From Verrucomicrobiota bacterium (GTDB lineage: Bacteria > Verrucomicrobiota > Kiritimatiellia > JAAZAB01), in assembly GCA_018896395.1 (NCBI GenBank), contig JAHIMN010000105.1:1-26521 (forward strand): DNA of 26,521 nt. The letters run 5' to 3'. Under the pieces are notes generated by a model. That model did not search any database and was not told the DNA's origin. It worked only from the letters and a program-made list of their open reading frames with translations. The position numbers were made by a program, and so were the translations under genes. This document shows, piece after piece, positions 14,225 to 22,907 of the stretch (positions are counted from its first letter, which is position 1; every line of letters starts with the position of its first letter).

Positions 14225-15786
14225 CGCGCCCTTTGTGCAAAAAGCTTTGCTCATCCGATGAGGCGGTTCATTTGATTCAGGATGGACAAACCGTAGCCTG
14301 CAGCGGATTTGTCGGTTGCGCCCATCCGGAAGCGCTCACTGCCGCTATTGAAAGAATATTCATAGCAACCCTCTCCCCCCGGAACTTGACGCTGGTCTAT
14401 GCCGCAGGACAGGGAGATGGAAAGACGCGGGGACTAAATCATTTGGCCCATGAAGGACTGCTCAAAAGAGTCATTGGCGGACATTGGGCGCTGGCGCCAA
14501 ACCTTGGAAAATTAGCTATTGCGGGAAAAATTGAAGCCTATAATTTCCCGCAAGGCGTTATTTGTCAATTATATCGCGACATTGCCGCCGGCCGGCCGGG
14601 TTGTATCACGCATATTGGTCTAAATACATTTATTGATCCTATCAATCAAGGGGGACGGCAAAATGACGTCACCCCATCCGGTATGGTTGAACGCGTAAAA
14701 TTGGGAGAAAAAACATGGTTGTGGTACAAAGCCTTTCCCATCCATATTGGCCTGATCCGCGCCACGGCCGCGGATCAGTCAGGCAATTTAGTCATGGAGC
14801 GCGAATGCATCATTGGAGAAGTCTTGGCTATGGCTCAGGCCGTTCATAATTCCGGTGGGCTCGTTCTTGCCCAAGTCAGCCAACTGCGCTCTGAACCGGC
14901 GGCGCCTCAGAACGTCCGGGTTCCGGGCGTCCTGGTGGACCGCATCGTAGTCGCCGATCCGCATGAGCATGCCCAAACCTTCGCGGAAGCATATAATCCA
15001 CAATACTGTTCACCAGCCCCGAACAACGACTTGGCATGGAGCAGACCGGAGTCGGCCATGCCGATGGACGAACGCCGTGTTATTACGGCCAGAGCTTGCG
15101 ATGAACTCCCGGAGCATGCCATTGCCAACCTTGGGATTGGCATGCCGGAGGGGATCGCCAAAATTGCCATGGAACGCGGAATTCTCAACACCTTTACGCT
15201 GACAGTGGAAAGCGGTCCTATCGGCGGTATGCCGGCATCCGGATTAAGTTTTGGCGCTTCAGTTTATCCGCAGGCCATTATTGACCAGCCGGCGCAGTTT
15301 GACTTTTATGACGGAGGCGGGTTGGATTTTGCCGCCTTGGGAGCGGCTCAAATCGATGCGGAAGGGAATGTCAATGTCTCGAAATTTGGCGCCCGACTTG
15401 CCGGAGTGGGCGGATTCGTTAATATCACTCAGACCGCCAAAACACTGGTCTTCTGCGGCACATTTACGGCGGGTGAACTGAAAGTAAACGTGAGCGACGG
15501 AAGAATTCAAATCATCCAGGAAGGATCTATCCGCAAATTCGTTAAACAAGTTGAACAAATATCGTTCAGCAGCAACCGTTCCCGCCAGATCGGCCAGAAA
15601 GTGTTCTATGTTACGGAACGCGCTGTTTTCAGACTGACGAGTGAAGGATTGGAACTCATCGAGGTGGCCCCGGGAATAGATCTGCAAAAACAAATCCTGG
15701 ACTTGATGGAATTCAAGCCGGTCATCCATGCCGTTCGTCCCATGCCGGAACATGTTTTTTGTAAAAACGGAAGGATATTACCATGA
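14221..15786 (+). CDS. Family I acyl-CoA:carboxylate CoA-transferase (fused alpha-beta)
   Basis: A 521-aa single-chain CoA-transferase, like propionate/acetate CoA-transferase or the YdiF group, with both halves fused. The N-terminal alpha-type half spans about 1-270. The beta-type half contains the catalytic glutamate E330 in TVESGPIGGMPASGLSFGAS, followed by QFDFYDGGGLDFAALGAAQID and GGFVNITQ. It moves CoA between a short acyl-CoA and a carboxylate such as acetate or acetoacetate. ATG 14221 was chosen because it overlaps the reductase TGA as ATGA and has GGAGG 10 nt upstream; a TTG 9 nt earlier is less likely. It also overlaps the thiolase by ATGA. Confidence 0.92.
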   Translation: MTRPLCKKLCSSDEAVHLIQDGQTVACSGFVGCAHPEALTAAIERIFIATLSPRNLTLVYAAGQGDGKTRGLNHLAHEGLLKRVIGGHWALAPNLGKLAIAGKIEAYNFPQGVICQLYRDIAAGRPGCITHIGLNTFIDPINQGGRQNDVTPSGMVERVKLGEKTWLWYKAFPIHIGLIRATAADQSGNLVMERECIIGEVLAMAQAVHNSGGLVLAQVSQLRSEPAAPQNVRVPGVLVDRIVVADPHEHAQTFAEAYNPQYCSPAPNNDLAWSRPESAMPMDERRVITARACDELPEHAIANLGIGMPEGIAKIAMERGILNTFTLTVESGPIGGMPASGLSFGASVYPQAIIDQPAQFDFYDGGGLDFAALGAAQIDAEGNVNVSKFGARLAGVGGFVNITQTAKTLVFCGTFTAGELKVNVSDGRIQIIQEGSIRKFVKQVEQISFSSNRSRQIGQKVFYVTERAVFRLTSEGLELIEVAPGIDLQKQILDLMEFKPVIHAVRPMPEHVFCKNGRILP

Positions 15787-16931
15787 AGAAATTATTCATT
15801 GTTGAAGCAAAACGCACGCCGCAGGGACGATTGTTGGGCGCATTGGCTAAATGGTCTGCGGCTGACTTAGCCAAAGAGGCCGGGCGTGAAACGCTCAAAA
15901 CGGTTGCCCCGCAAGATATTGATCAGGTAATCATTGGCAACGTAATCTCGGCCGGTCAAGGCATGAACATTGCCAGGCAAGTTGGCGTGGGGTTGGGTAT
16001 TCCCGTGGAACGACCTGCTTATACGGTCAACATGATATGTGCATCAGGAATGCAGGCTGTAATCCTGGCGGGACAAGCCATCCTGGCGGGTGAAGCAAAT
16101 GCTATTCTATGCGGCGGCACAGAATCAATGTCCAGGGCGCCCTATTTGCTGGACCGGGCCAGGGGCGGATATAAACTGGGCGATGGCGTGCTGACGGATT
16201 CAATTCTACGCGATGGGCTGACGGACGTTTTCAGCGGAAAGCATATGGGCATAACCGTGGAAGCGCTGGCGGAAAAATACGCAATCAGTCGTGCTGCCCA
16301 GGACACTTTCGCCCTGCAGAGTCAACAGAAATACGCTGACGCTCAAGCCCGGAAAGTATTTCACGATGAAATTGTGCCCGTCGACAATCTCGCACAAGAT
16401 GAACATCCGCGACCGGACGTGACCATGGCAAAGCTGTCAACGCTGAAGCCGGTTTTCAAGCCCAATGGCACCATTACCCCCGGTAACGCTTCCGGTATCA
16501 ATGATGGCGCCGCCATGCTGGTGGTCTGCAGTGAAACCATGATGGTTCAGAAAGGCTGGATGCCTTTGGCCCGAATTGCCGGATGGAGCGTAGTGGGATG
16601 CGACCCCGATCAAATGGGCCTGGGGCCCGTCTATGCCACCCGCGCATTGTGCCAACGACTCGGTTTGACCGTTGCTGATTTTGATGGCATTGAACTTAAC
16701 GAGGCGTTTGCCGCTCAAACGCTTGCCTGCATAAAAGAACTCAACATTAAGGCCGATCGTGTGAATCCAAACGGCGGTGCCATTGCGTTGGGCCATCCGA
16801 TTGGAGCTTCCGGGGCCAGACTCCTCGTCCATCTGGCACACCGAATCGCCCGCCGGGAAATCGGAAAAGCCTTAGCAACACTTTGTGTTGGCGGGGGAAT
16901 GGGTTCCGCTGTTATGCTCGAAAAGGTATAA
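15783..16931 (+). CDS. Acetyl-CoA acetyltransferase (thiolase)
   Basis: A 382-aa thiolase joining or splitting acetyl-CoA and acetoacetyl-CoA. It has nucleophile C86 (NMICASGMQAV), H338 in NPNGGAIALGHPIGASGAR and the second catalytic C368 in LCVGGGMGSA. ATG 15783 overlaps the CoA-transferase stop (ATGA), with AAGGA about 8 nt upstream. It is the last gene of the operon. With a reductase and a CoA-transferase it gives a full route between acetyl-CoA and free 3-hydroxybutyrate. A polyhydroxybutyrate synthase and crotonase are absent from the window. Confidence 0.95.
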   Translation: MKKLFIVEAKRTPQGRLLGALAKWSAADLAKEAGRETLKTVAPQDIDQVIIGNVISAGQGMNIARQVGVGLGIPVERPAYTVNMICASGMQAVILAGQAILAGEANAILCGGTESMSRAPYLLDRARGGYKLGDGVLTDSILRDGLTDVFSGKHMGITVEALAEKYAISRAAQDTFALQSQQKYADAQARKVFHDEIVPVDNLAQDEHPRPDVTMAKLSTLKPVFKPNGTITPGNASGINDGAAMLVVCSETMMVQKGWMPLARIAGWSVVGCDPDQMGLGPVYATRALCQRLGLTVADFDGIELNEAFAAQTLACIKELNIKADRVNPNGGAIALGHPIGASGARLLVHLAHRIARREIGKALATLCVGGGMGSAVMLEKV

Positions 16932-17062
16932 TCCGAACAACAACGCATCGGCAACTTAGATATCGGCCGGTATCCTTCGTTTTGCCACAGATCAGCCCAC
17001 ATATTTCGTGGCGCAACCCAAATTGCGGCTCAATACACGCGGTGAGTAGTTGTCATCTTTGT

Positions 17063-17839
17063 TTATGCCCCATGCACGGCGGTGGCCAGTTCGCGCACCA
17101 GCGCAGCCAGCCGGCCTTTGCGGGCCGCCTCCACCAGCGCACTGCCGACCACGGCGGCATCGGCATGCCGGACCGCTTCGCGCGCCTGGGCGCCGTCACT
17201 GATGCCGAACCCGGCGGCGATGGGCAAATCCGTGCACGTCCGGAGTTGGCTAATCTGCTTCTTGGCGTCCGCCACCAAGCGATCCCGCTTGCCAGTTACA
17301 CCTTTCACCAGAATATAATACACGAACCCGTCCGCTTCCGCCAGCAGTCTCCGGGCCCGTTCAGGCGAGGTGGTCGGCGCAATGAGCTGAATAAACAACA
17401 GCCCGTGGCGTTTCATCGGCGCGCGCAGTTCGGCCGATTCTTCGAACGGCAAATCCACCACAAGCAGGCCGTCAATCCCCGCCCGCGCCGCGTCCCGACA
17501 CAAGGCATCATACCCGTACCGGAACAGCGGATTGGCATAACTGAACAGGATCATTGGGGTCTTAAACGAGCGGCGCAGGCGCGCGGCCAAGGCCAGAATC
17601 TGTTTCAGGTTCACGCCGGACACCAGGGCGCGCTGGCCCGCGGCCTGGATGGCGGGCCCGTCGGCCGTCGGATCGGAAAACGGCACGCCGAGCTCCAGAA
17701 TGTCCAGCCCGTTGACCAGCGCCGCGCGGATGTTCCGCTCCGATGTTTTTAAATCCGGGTCCCCCACCGTCAGGTATCCGATCAGCGCCTTGCGGCCCTG
17801 CGTTCGTAGTGTTTGAAATGTTTTTATGATTCGGTTCAC
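17063..17839 (-). CDS. trpA: Tryptophan synthase alpha chain
   Basis: Cleaves indole-3-glycerol phosphate and channels indole to TrpB. The 258-aa TIM barrel has catalytic E49 (DILELGVPFSDP) and D60 (TADGPAIQ). These positions match the well-known enteric numbering and so support the GTG start at 17839 over longer in-frame options inside trpB. A GAGG lies 8 nt before the GTG. Phosphate-binding glycine segments GFGISDG and VVGSALVE are near the C-terminus. It starts 10 nt after the trpB stop and is the last gene of the operon. I could not identify a clear terminator in the 130 bp that follow. Confidence 0.96.
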   Translation of the reverse strand: MNRIIKTFQTLRTQGRKALIGYLTVGDPDLKTSERNIRAALVNGLDILELGVPFSDPTADGPAIQAAGQRALVSGVNLKQILALAARLRRSFKTPMILFSYANPLFRYGYDALCRDAARAGIDGLLVVDLPFEESAELRAPMKRHGLLFIQLIAPTTSPERARRLLAEADGFVYYILVKGVTGKRDRLVADAKKQISQLRTCTDLPIAAGFGISDGAQAREAVRHADAAVVGSALVEAARKGRLAALVRELATAVHGA

Positions 17840-17849
17840 GGTAATGGCC

Positions 17850-19049
17850 TCAATGTTTCCTGTGTTTTTGTTTATACGAAACAATGTTGTCCAGGTCCTT
17901 GTCGCCGCGGCCGGACAGGTTGATGACAATGGCGGCTTTCCGTCCCAACACGCGTGCGCGTTTTTTGGCTTCTGCCAGGGCGTGGCTCGATTCCAGCGCC
18001 GGTAGAATTCCTTCCAGGCGGGTGAGCTCATCAAATGCCCGCAGAGCTTCGACATCGGTGATGGAACAATATTCAACCCGAGCGGTGTCGGCCCAGTGCG
18101 CATGTTGTGGTCCGACGCCGGGGTAATCCAGACCGGCGCTGACCGAGTGCGCGTTCTGCACCTGGCCGTCGCTATCCTGGAGCAAATAACTTTTGGAGCC
18201 GTGCAGGATACCGATACGGCCTGCCCCGATGCTGGCCGCGTGTTTGCCGGTGCGGATGCCGAAGCCCGCGGCCTCGACGCCGACCAGCCGAACCCTTGTC
18301 TCGTTCAGGAAGGCCGAAAAAATTCCGGCCGCATTACTGCCGCCGCCCACGCAGGCAATAACCATATCCGGCAGGCGTCCGGTTTTTTCAAGTATTTGCG
18401 CGCGGGTTTCCGTGCCGATCACGCTTTGAAAAGTCCGAACCATGCTGGGGTAGGGATGCGGGCCGGCCACGGAGCCGATAACGTAAAATGTATCGTCCAC
18501 GCGCGCAACCCAGGCGCGCATGGCCTCGCTCATGGCGTCTTTGAGGGTGGCCGTGCCGCTATGCACGGGATGAATCTTGGCGCCGAGAAACTGCATGCGC
18601 TGAACGTTGGGTGCCTGGCGCCGGATGTCTTCATCGCCCATGAACACTTCGCATTCCATCCCGAACAGGGCCGCCGCCGTGGCGGTGGCCACGCCGTGCT
18701 GGCCGGCACCCGTTTCGGCCATGAGGCGCGTTTTGCCCATGCGGCGGGCCAGCAGGGCCTGGCCGATCGTGTTGTTGATCTTGTGGGCGCCGGTATGGTT
18801 CAGGTCCTCGCGCTTGAGGTAAAGGCGCGCGCCGCCATAGGCTTTCGTCAGGCGCTCGGCCAAATAAAGCGGCGAAGGCCGCCCCACGTAATCCCGGAGG
18901 ATAGCATAAAACAACTTGTTAAATACCGGATCTTTCACCGCCTCCCGATAAGCCTGCTCCAGCTCGATGAGGGCCGGCATCAGTGTCTCGGCCACATAGC
19001 GTCCGCCATAGGGACCAAAATGGCCCCGGGCATCAGGTTCGTGTTTCAT
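17850..19049 (-). CDS. trpB: Tryptophan synthase beta chain
   Basis: PLP enzyme that condenses indole and serine to tryptophan. The 399-aa protein begins MKHEPDARGHFGPYGGRYVAETL. PLP lysine K90 lies in HTGAHKINN, and the glycine-rich phosphate-binding loop is CVGGGSNAAG. The sequence ends with INLSGRGDKD, as in the family. Of two consecutive ATGs, 19049 has the better distance to AAGGAG. It is separated from trpF by a 215-bp gap holding an inverted heptamer pair, and is tightly followed by trpA. Confidence 0.98.
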   Translation of the reverse strand: MKHEPDARGHFGPYGGRYVAETLMPALIELEQAYREAVKDPVFNKLFYAILRDYVGRPSPLYLAERLTKAYGGARLYLKREDLNHTGAHKINNTIGQALLARRMGKTRLMAETGAGQHGVATATAAALFGMECEVFMGDEDIRRQAPNVQRMQFLGAKIHPVHSGTATLKDAMSEAMRAWVARVDDTFYVIGSVAGPHPYPSMVRTFQSVIGTETRAQILEKTGRLPDMVIACVGGGSNAAGIFSAFLNETRVRLVGVEAAGFGIRTGKHAASIGAGRIGILHGSKSYLLQDSDGQVQNAHSVSAGLDYPGVGPQHAHWADTARVEYCSITDVEALRAFDELTRLEGILPALESSHALAEAKKRARVLGRKAAIVINLSGRGDKDLDNIVSYKQKHRKH

Positions 19050-19071
19050 CATGAACTCCTTGTTCAATAAA

Positions 19072-19208
19072 TTCCAAGTTCCAAAATCCAAATTCCAAGG
19101 AATAGTTAAATTCTAATAAACAAAACAAATCCAACGCTTCAATTCGTTTTATTCCTTTTGCTTTAATTGATTGCGTTTCCCTGGAATTTGGAGCTTGGAA
19201 TTTGGAAT
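19072..19208. repeat. Inverted pair of heptamer arrays between trpF and trpB
   Basis: Left array 19072-19099 has four 7-mers: TTCCAAG, TTCCAAA, ATCCAAA, TTCCAAG. Right array 19181-19208 has four 7-mers in opposite orientation: CTGGAAT, TTGGAGC, TTGGAAT, TTGGAAT. They are separated by an AT-rich 81-bp loop. In the trp mRNA they can fold into one long imperfect hairpin. Confidence 0.85.
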
Positions 19209-19264
19209 TTTATGGGTGCGGTCATTTTTGATGTTTTCTTGTTTTTATCCACGGTTCTGAATGG

Positions 19265-19897
19265 TTAAGATGCTGCCCGGGCTTCTTTCGCGGCTTGGAT
19301 GAAGGCCGCCACTTTGCGATGATCTTTTTTACCCGGTGCCTTTTCCACGCCGCTGGCCGTGTCCACACCCAGCGGGGCGACGATGCGAATCGCTTGGGCG
19401 ACATTGTTCGGGGTCAGGCCTCCGGCCAGCATCAGCGGCGCCTGGCGGGCCAGTTTGGCCGCTTTTGCCCAGTCTGCTGTCCGGCCGGTCCCTCCATATC
19501 GGCCCGGGACGGTGGCGTCCAGCACATAACGTGTCGTCGGCCATTGGTCCGGCACGGGGTCAAGTTTACCGTGACGCAGCCGCACGGCGCGCCAGACCGG
19601 AACCGGCATGTCGATCCAATCGGCCAAGCGCTCATTACCATGGAGTTGAACGGCATGCAAGCGGCAATCGCGCACCAGCATTTCCACAAGTTCGCGGGGA
19701 GCATTCACGAAGACGGCAATGGCCCGCGCGCCGGCCGGGAGCCGATCCAGCAGGCGGCGCAAGGCGCCGGGCGTGATGCGGCGGGGGGATCGTTCGTACA
19801 GCACAAATCCCAGGTAATCCGCCCCCGCGTCCAGCGCCATGCGGGCGTCCGGCAGATTGGTCAATCCGCAAATTTTGATTTCGGTTGTTCGGCGCAT
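19265..19897 (-). CDS. trpF: Phosphoribosylanthranilate isomerase
   Basis: Third step of tryptophan synthesis (Amadori rearrangement of phosphoribosylanthranilate). The 210-aa TIM barrel has catalytic C10 in IKICGLTN, VQLHGNE, the general acid aspartate in YVLDATVPGRYGGTG, and the phosphate-binding LAGGLTPNNV and GVDTASGVEKAPGKKD segments. ATG 19897 lies 4 nt after the trpC stop. The last residues (EARAAS) are slightly extended compared with typical PRAI. Confidence 0.97.
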   Translation of the reverse strand: MRRTTEIKICGLTNLPDARMALDAGADYLGFVLYERSPRRITPGALRRLLDRLPAGARAIAVFVNAPRELVEMLVRDCRLHAVQLHGNERLADWIDMPVPVWRAVRLRHGKLDPVPDQWPTTRYVLDATVPGRYGGTGRTADWAKAAKLARQAPLMLAGGLTPNNVAQAIRIVAPLGVDTASGVEKAPGKKDHRKVAAFIQAAKEARAAS

Positions 19898-19901
19898 AGC
19901 G

Positions 19902-20696
19902 TTAGCTGCCTAATAACTCGCGCAAGGTTGCGGCCATGTTGTCCGACTTCATGAGCGTTTCGCCGATTAAAAATCCACTGTATCCACGTGCCTGCAGGTC
20001 CTCAATGTCGTGCCGGCTTTTTATGCCGCTTTCGGCGATCGCCAGGCGTCCTGGTGGAATCAGGGGCGCCAGATCCCGGGCTTGCTCCAGGTCGGTTTTC
20101 AGCGTATTCAGATCCCGGTTGTTGATGCCTATGATGGCCTGGTCGAGCGGGAGGACGCGGTCCATCTCATCCCGCGTATGCACCTCCACGATCACATCCA
20201 GCCCAATGGCCAGTGCAATGATATAAAGTTCGTTCAATAAATGGTCTTCCAGGCCCGCCGCAATCAGCAGGATGACGTCCGCGCCCAGTGCCCGCGTCTC
20301 AAAGACCTGGTAAGGATCGGACACAAAGTCCTTGCGCAATATCGGCAGATTCACTGCCTGGCGGACCTGTTTCAGGTCCTCATCCCGGCCGAGAAAATGC
20401 CGGGGCTCCGTCAGCACCGAAACACCGACCGCTCCCGCCTGTTGATAAGTCCTGGCCACTGCCGCCGGATCATATGATTTGCACAGCAGGCCTGCCGATG
20501 GACTCGCCTTTTTGACCTCGGCGATAATGCCCGCCTGGCGGCTGTGCGTTTCCGCACAAGTCAGCCGCTGCTTCAAGCTCCTATTCTTGGGAAGCCCCGC
20601 GACGACCCGTTCCAGGCGCTCCAGCGGCAGATACGCACTTGCCTGCCAGGCATCGTTGCGCCGCGCGGCCATGATAGATTGGAGCAAGGAGCTCAT
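19902..20696 (-). CDS. trpC: Indole-3-glycerol phosphate synthase
   Basis: Ring-closing, decarboxylating step of the pathway. The 264-aa barrel has IIAEVKKASPSAG, the PILRKDFVSDPYQVFETRALGADVILLIAA block, GINNRDLNTL and AESGIKSRHDI, all typical. It is a monofunctional protein, not fused to trpF. ATG 20696 overlaps the trpD TGA as ATGA. Confidence 0.97.
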   Translation of the reverse strand: MSSLLQSIMAARRNDAWQASAYLPLERLERVVAGLPKNRSLKQRLTCAETHSRQAGIIAEVKKASPSAGLLCKSYDPAAVARTYQQAGAVGVSVLTEPRHFLGRDEDLKQVRQAVNLPILRKDFVSDPYQVFETRALGADVILLIAAGLEDHLLNELYIIALAIGLDVIVEVHTRDEMDRVLPLDQAIIGINNRDLNTLKTDLEQARDLAPLIPPGRLAIAESGIKSRHDIEDLQARGYSGFLIGETLMKSDNMAATLRELLGS

Positions 20697-21700
20697 GTTC
20701 GCGTGTGTTCGATCAGTGCCTGTAGCTTGGCGGCGGCCTGGCCGCTGTCTATCGAGACTTTCGCCAGTTCAAAGCCCTGCTGCAGGTCATCGGCTTTACC
20801 GCCGGCGACAATGCCGGCAGCCGCATTGAGCAGCACAATATCACGCGCGGCGCCGCTTTCGCCCGCAAGCACGCGGCGGGTGATTGCCGCGTTTTCTTTC
20901 GGGGAGCCGCCCCGCAGGGCATCCAGAGAATGATGGGCGCCGATGAGCGGGAGCGGATCCAGCTCGTAAGTGCGCAGGTGGCCGTCGCGCAGTTCCGTGA
21001 CGCGCGTCGTCGTGGTGACCGTGATTTCATCCAAACCGTCCCGGCCATGCACAATAAAGACCCGCTTACTGCCCAGGACGCGCAAGACGGCGGCGAAACT
21101 TTCGGTCAGTTCCGGCGCAAACACGCCCAGGATTTGACCGCGGGCGTTGGCCGGGTTAGTCAATGGGCCCAGCATATTAAAAATGGTGCGGACGCCCAGC
21201 TCCCGGCGCACCCCGGCAACGTGTTTCATGGCCGGATGCAGGTTGGGGGCGAACAGGAAACCGATCCCGATATCGCGGATGCATTCCTCCACGGTTTCCG
21301 ACGGTGCCTCAATATTAATACCCAGCGCAACCAGGACGTCGGCCGAGCCGCATTGACTGGTGACCGCCCGGTTGCCGTGCTTGGCCACCGGTACGCCTGC
21401 GCCGGCTACAACGAACGCGGCTGTGGTGGAAATGTTGAATGTGCCCGCGCGGTCGCCGCCCGTGCCGCAGGTGTCCACGACCGGCATACCGCCAGTGTCA
21501 ATCAGCACGGCGTGCCGCCGCATGGCGGCCGCGGCGCCGCTCAGCTCGTCCACGGATTCGCCCTTCATGCGCAGGGCGGTCAGAAACGCGCCGATCTGCG
21601 CGGGGGTAAGCTTACCCTCCATGATCTGGTCGAACACTGCGCCGGCTTCGGACGAGGCCAGGTCATGGCGGTCTATGAGTTTTTGCAGAACGTGTTGCAT
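20693..21700 (-). CDS. trpD: Anthranilate phosphoribosyltransferase
   Basis: Transfers phosphoribose from PRPP to anthranilate. The 335-aa protein has the PRPP motif VDTCGTGGDRAGTFNIST, KHGNRAVTSQCGSADVLVALG, and RTIFNMLGPLTNP. ATG 21700 (MQHVLQKLIDRHDL) was chosen with AAGGA 6-7 nt upstream. Upstream in-frame starts would be encoded by the octamer repeat array and are rejected. It is translationally coupled to trpC, and separated from trpG by 153 bp of repeat DNA. Confidence 0.97.
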   Translation of the reverse strand: MQHVLQKLIDRHDLASSEAGAVFDQIMEGKLTPAQIGAFLTALRMKGESVDELSGAAAAMRRHAVLIDTGGMPVVDTCGTGGDRAGTFNISTTAAFVVAGAGVPVAKHGNRAVTSQCGSADVLVALGINIEAPSETVEECIRDIGIGFLFAPNLHPAMKHVAGVRRELGVRTIFNMLGPLTNPANARGQILGVFAPELTESFAAVLRVLGSKRVFIVHGRDGLDEITVTTTTRVTELRDGHLRTYELDPLPLIGAHHSLDALRGGSPKENAAITRRVLAGESGAARDIVLLNAAAGIVAGGKADDLQQGFELAKVSIDSGQAAAKLQALIEHTRT

Positions 21701-21715
21701 AGTGTCCTTATTCAA

Positions 21716-21805
21716 GTGTGGGAGTATGGGCGTACGGGCGTGTGGGGGTACGGAGAAGACTCTTAACTCCCATACATCCAAACTCCCATACACCCATACT
21801 CTTAG
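21716..21805. repeat. Inverted pair of octamer arrays between trpG and trpD
   Basis: Left array 21716-21755 has five 8-mers: GTGTGGGA, GTATGGGC, GTACGGGC, GTGTGGGG, GTACGGAG. Right array 21766-21797 has four 8-mers of inverse sense: ACTCCCAT, ACATCCAA, ACTCCCAT, ACACCCAT. The loop is about 10 nt, so a long imperfect hairpin is possible in the trp transcript. Confidence 0.85.
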
Positions 21806-21853
21806 TCATGCTACTTCGAACACCTTCCCTGTAGTCACCAAGAAACTTGATTG

Positions 21854-22432
21854 TTAATGTTGCCCCGCGGCCAGGTCCAGAAAGTTGCGGAGCAAGTGCT
21901 TGCCGCCCGGCGTCAGGATGGATTCCGGATGAAACTGGACGCCATAGGTGGCGTGCTGGCTGTGGCGCAGGCCCATGATTTCATTGTCCTCAGTGGTGGC
22001 CTCGATCACCAGTTCCGGGGGCAGGCCTGCGCGCATAATGGCCAGGGAATGATACCGCCCGGCCACAAAGGGGTTCTTGAGCCCTTGATACAGCCCTTTG
22101 CCGGTGTGATGGATGAGCGACGTTTTGCCGTGCATAATGGCCTGAGCGCCGGCCACCCGCGCGCCAAAGGCCGCGCCAATAGCCTGGTGGCCCAGACATA
22201 CGCCCAGGATGGGAACAGTGCCGGACAGCCGGCGGATCAACGCCACGGAAATGCCGGCTTTATCGGGCGTGCAGGGGCCGGGCGAAATTACCACGGCCTG
22301 CGGGCGCAAAGTGACCACGGCATCCACCGTGACGGCATCGTTGCGGAATACCTGGATTGAGGCGCCCAAGGTGCCGAGCGCATGCACCAGGTTGTAGGTG
22401 AACGAATCGTAATTATCAATTAGAATAATCAT
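21854..22432 (-). CDS. trpG: Anthranilate synthase glutamine amidotransferase component
   Basis: Supplies ammonia from glutamine to TrpE. The 192-aa class I amidotransferase has the triad C79 (GVCLGHQ), H168 and E170 (GVQFHPES), and opens MIILIDNYDSFTYNLV. ATG 22430-22432 overlaps the stop of the upstream four-helix-bundle gene (ATGA), so its translation now probably depends on that intruding gene. A bifunctional role with PabB cannot be excluded, as no separate pabA is visible. Confidence 0.96.
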   Translation of the reverse strand: MIILIDNYDSFTYNLVHALGTLGASIQVFRNDAVTVDAVVTLRPQAVVISPGPCTPDKAGISVALIRRLSGTVPILGVCLGHQAIGAAFGARVAGAQAIMHGKTSLIHHTGKGLYQGLKNPFVAGRYHSLAIMRAGLPPELVIEATTEDNEIMGLRHSQHATYGVQFHPESILTPGGKHLLRNFLDLAAGQH

Positions 22433-22881
22433 GAGGAATGGTCAATGGTTAATGGTTGATGGTCAATGGAAGAAGCTGGCGAAGCGTTCGCGGGTTTGGA
22501 TTTTCCATGTAATTGGATTTTTCGTTCAATGCTTGTAATTAAATTACCCAGCTGATGAAGAGCATCTTCATATCCAGAGAAAAGTGTTTCGTCGCCGGCT
22601 GTCAATAGATGCGTGTCTTTGGCATAGTTAAGATGCATAAATGTTTCACGCGCTTCGCGGCGGCAGCGATGCAAAGATTGTAAATATTCCGTGCTGTATT
22701 GAGAATAAAAGCCCTCGGTCATGTTGGCGCACACCGATTCCGATGCCCTTAATAATTGGCTTCGTAGCCATTTAAAATCGGACCGGAATGGGCGGCTCAT
22801 CGTTTCGATCTTCAACGCCAGTTCATAAAACAAGCGATAAACCGGCATATCTTCAACATTTTCGATGTGTTTCTTTTCCAT
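22429..22881 (-). CDS. Four-helix-bundle protein, 23S rRNA intervening-sequence (S23) family
   Basis: A 150-aa helical protein with the family pattern LRSQLLRASESVCANMTEGFYSQYSTEYLQSLHRCRREARETFMHLNYAK (residues given in short: LRSQLLRAS then CANMTEGF then EYLQSL). The family was first seen encoded in intervening sequences of 23S rRNA in Leptospira and Coxiella and is widespread as solitary chromosomal genes of unknown role. It has no link to tryptophan synthesis, yet sits between trpE and trpG on the same strand. The final residues, about SIDHQPLTIDHSS, are encoded by heptamer repeats. ATG 22881 has GAGG 6 nt upstream; ATG 22893, in frame and overlapping a five-codon leader ORF, is an alternative. 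Inverted heptamer arrays flank it, which suggests cassette-like insertion. Confidence 0.85.
   Translation of the reverse strand: MEKKHIENVEDMPVYRLFYELALKIETMSRPFRSDFKWLRSQLLRASESVCANMTEGFYSQYSTEYLQSLHRCRREARETFMHLNYAKDTHLLTAGDETLFSGYEDALHQLGNLITSIERKIQLHGKSKPANASPASSIDHQPLTIDHSS
22440..22467. repeat. Heptamer array (GGTYNAT type), 4 units, 3' side of four-helix gene
   Basis: Consecutive 7-mers GGTCAAT, GGTTAAT, GGTTGAT, GGTCAAT. It encodes the C-terminal tail of the four-helix-bundle protein and stops 8 nt before the trpG start. It is in inverted orientation to the array at 22923-22964. Confidence 0.85.
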
Positions 22882-22889
22882 GCTGCGCC

Positions 22890-22907
22890 TCATCGCTCAT
22901 CACGCAT
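22890..22907 (-). other. Five-codon leader ORF (MRDER) before four-helix gene
   Basis: ATG at 22907 to TGA at 22890, preceded by the strongest ribosome site in the neighbourhood (AGAGGAG, 7-8 nt upstream). Its TGA overlaps ATG 22893 as ATGA. It may hand ribosomes to the four-helix-bundle gene, or be a by-product of heptamer repeat sequence. Confidence 0.35.

Noticed and set aside
16932..17062. Terminator between thiolase and trpA
   Set aside because: Only a weak GCCAC/GTGGC pairing with no T-tract could be found.
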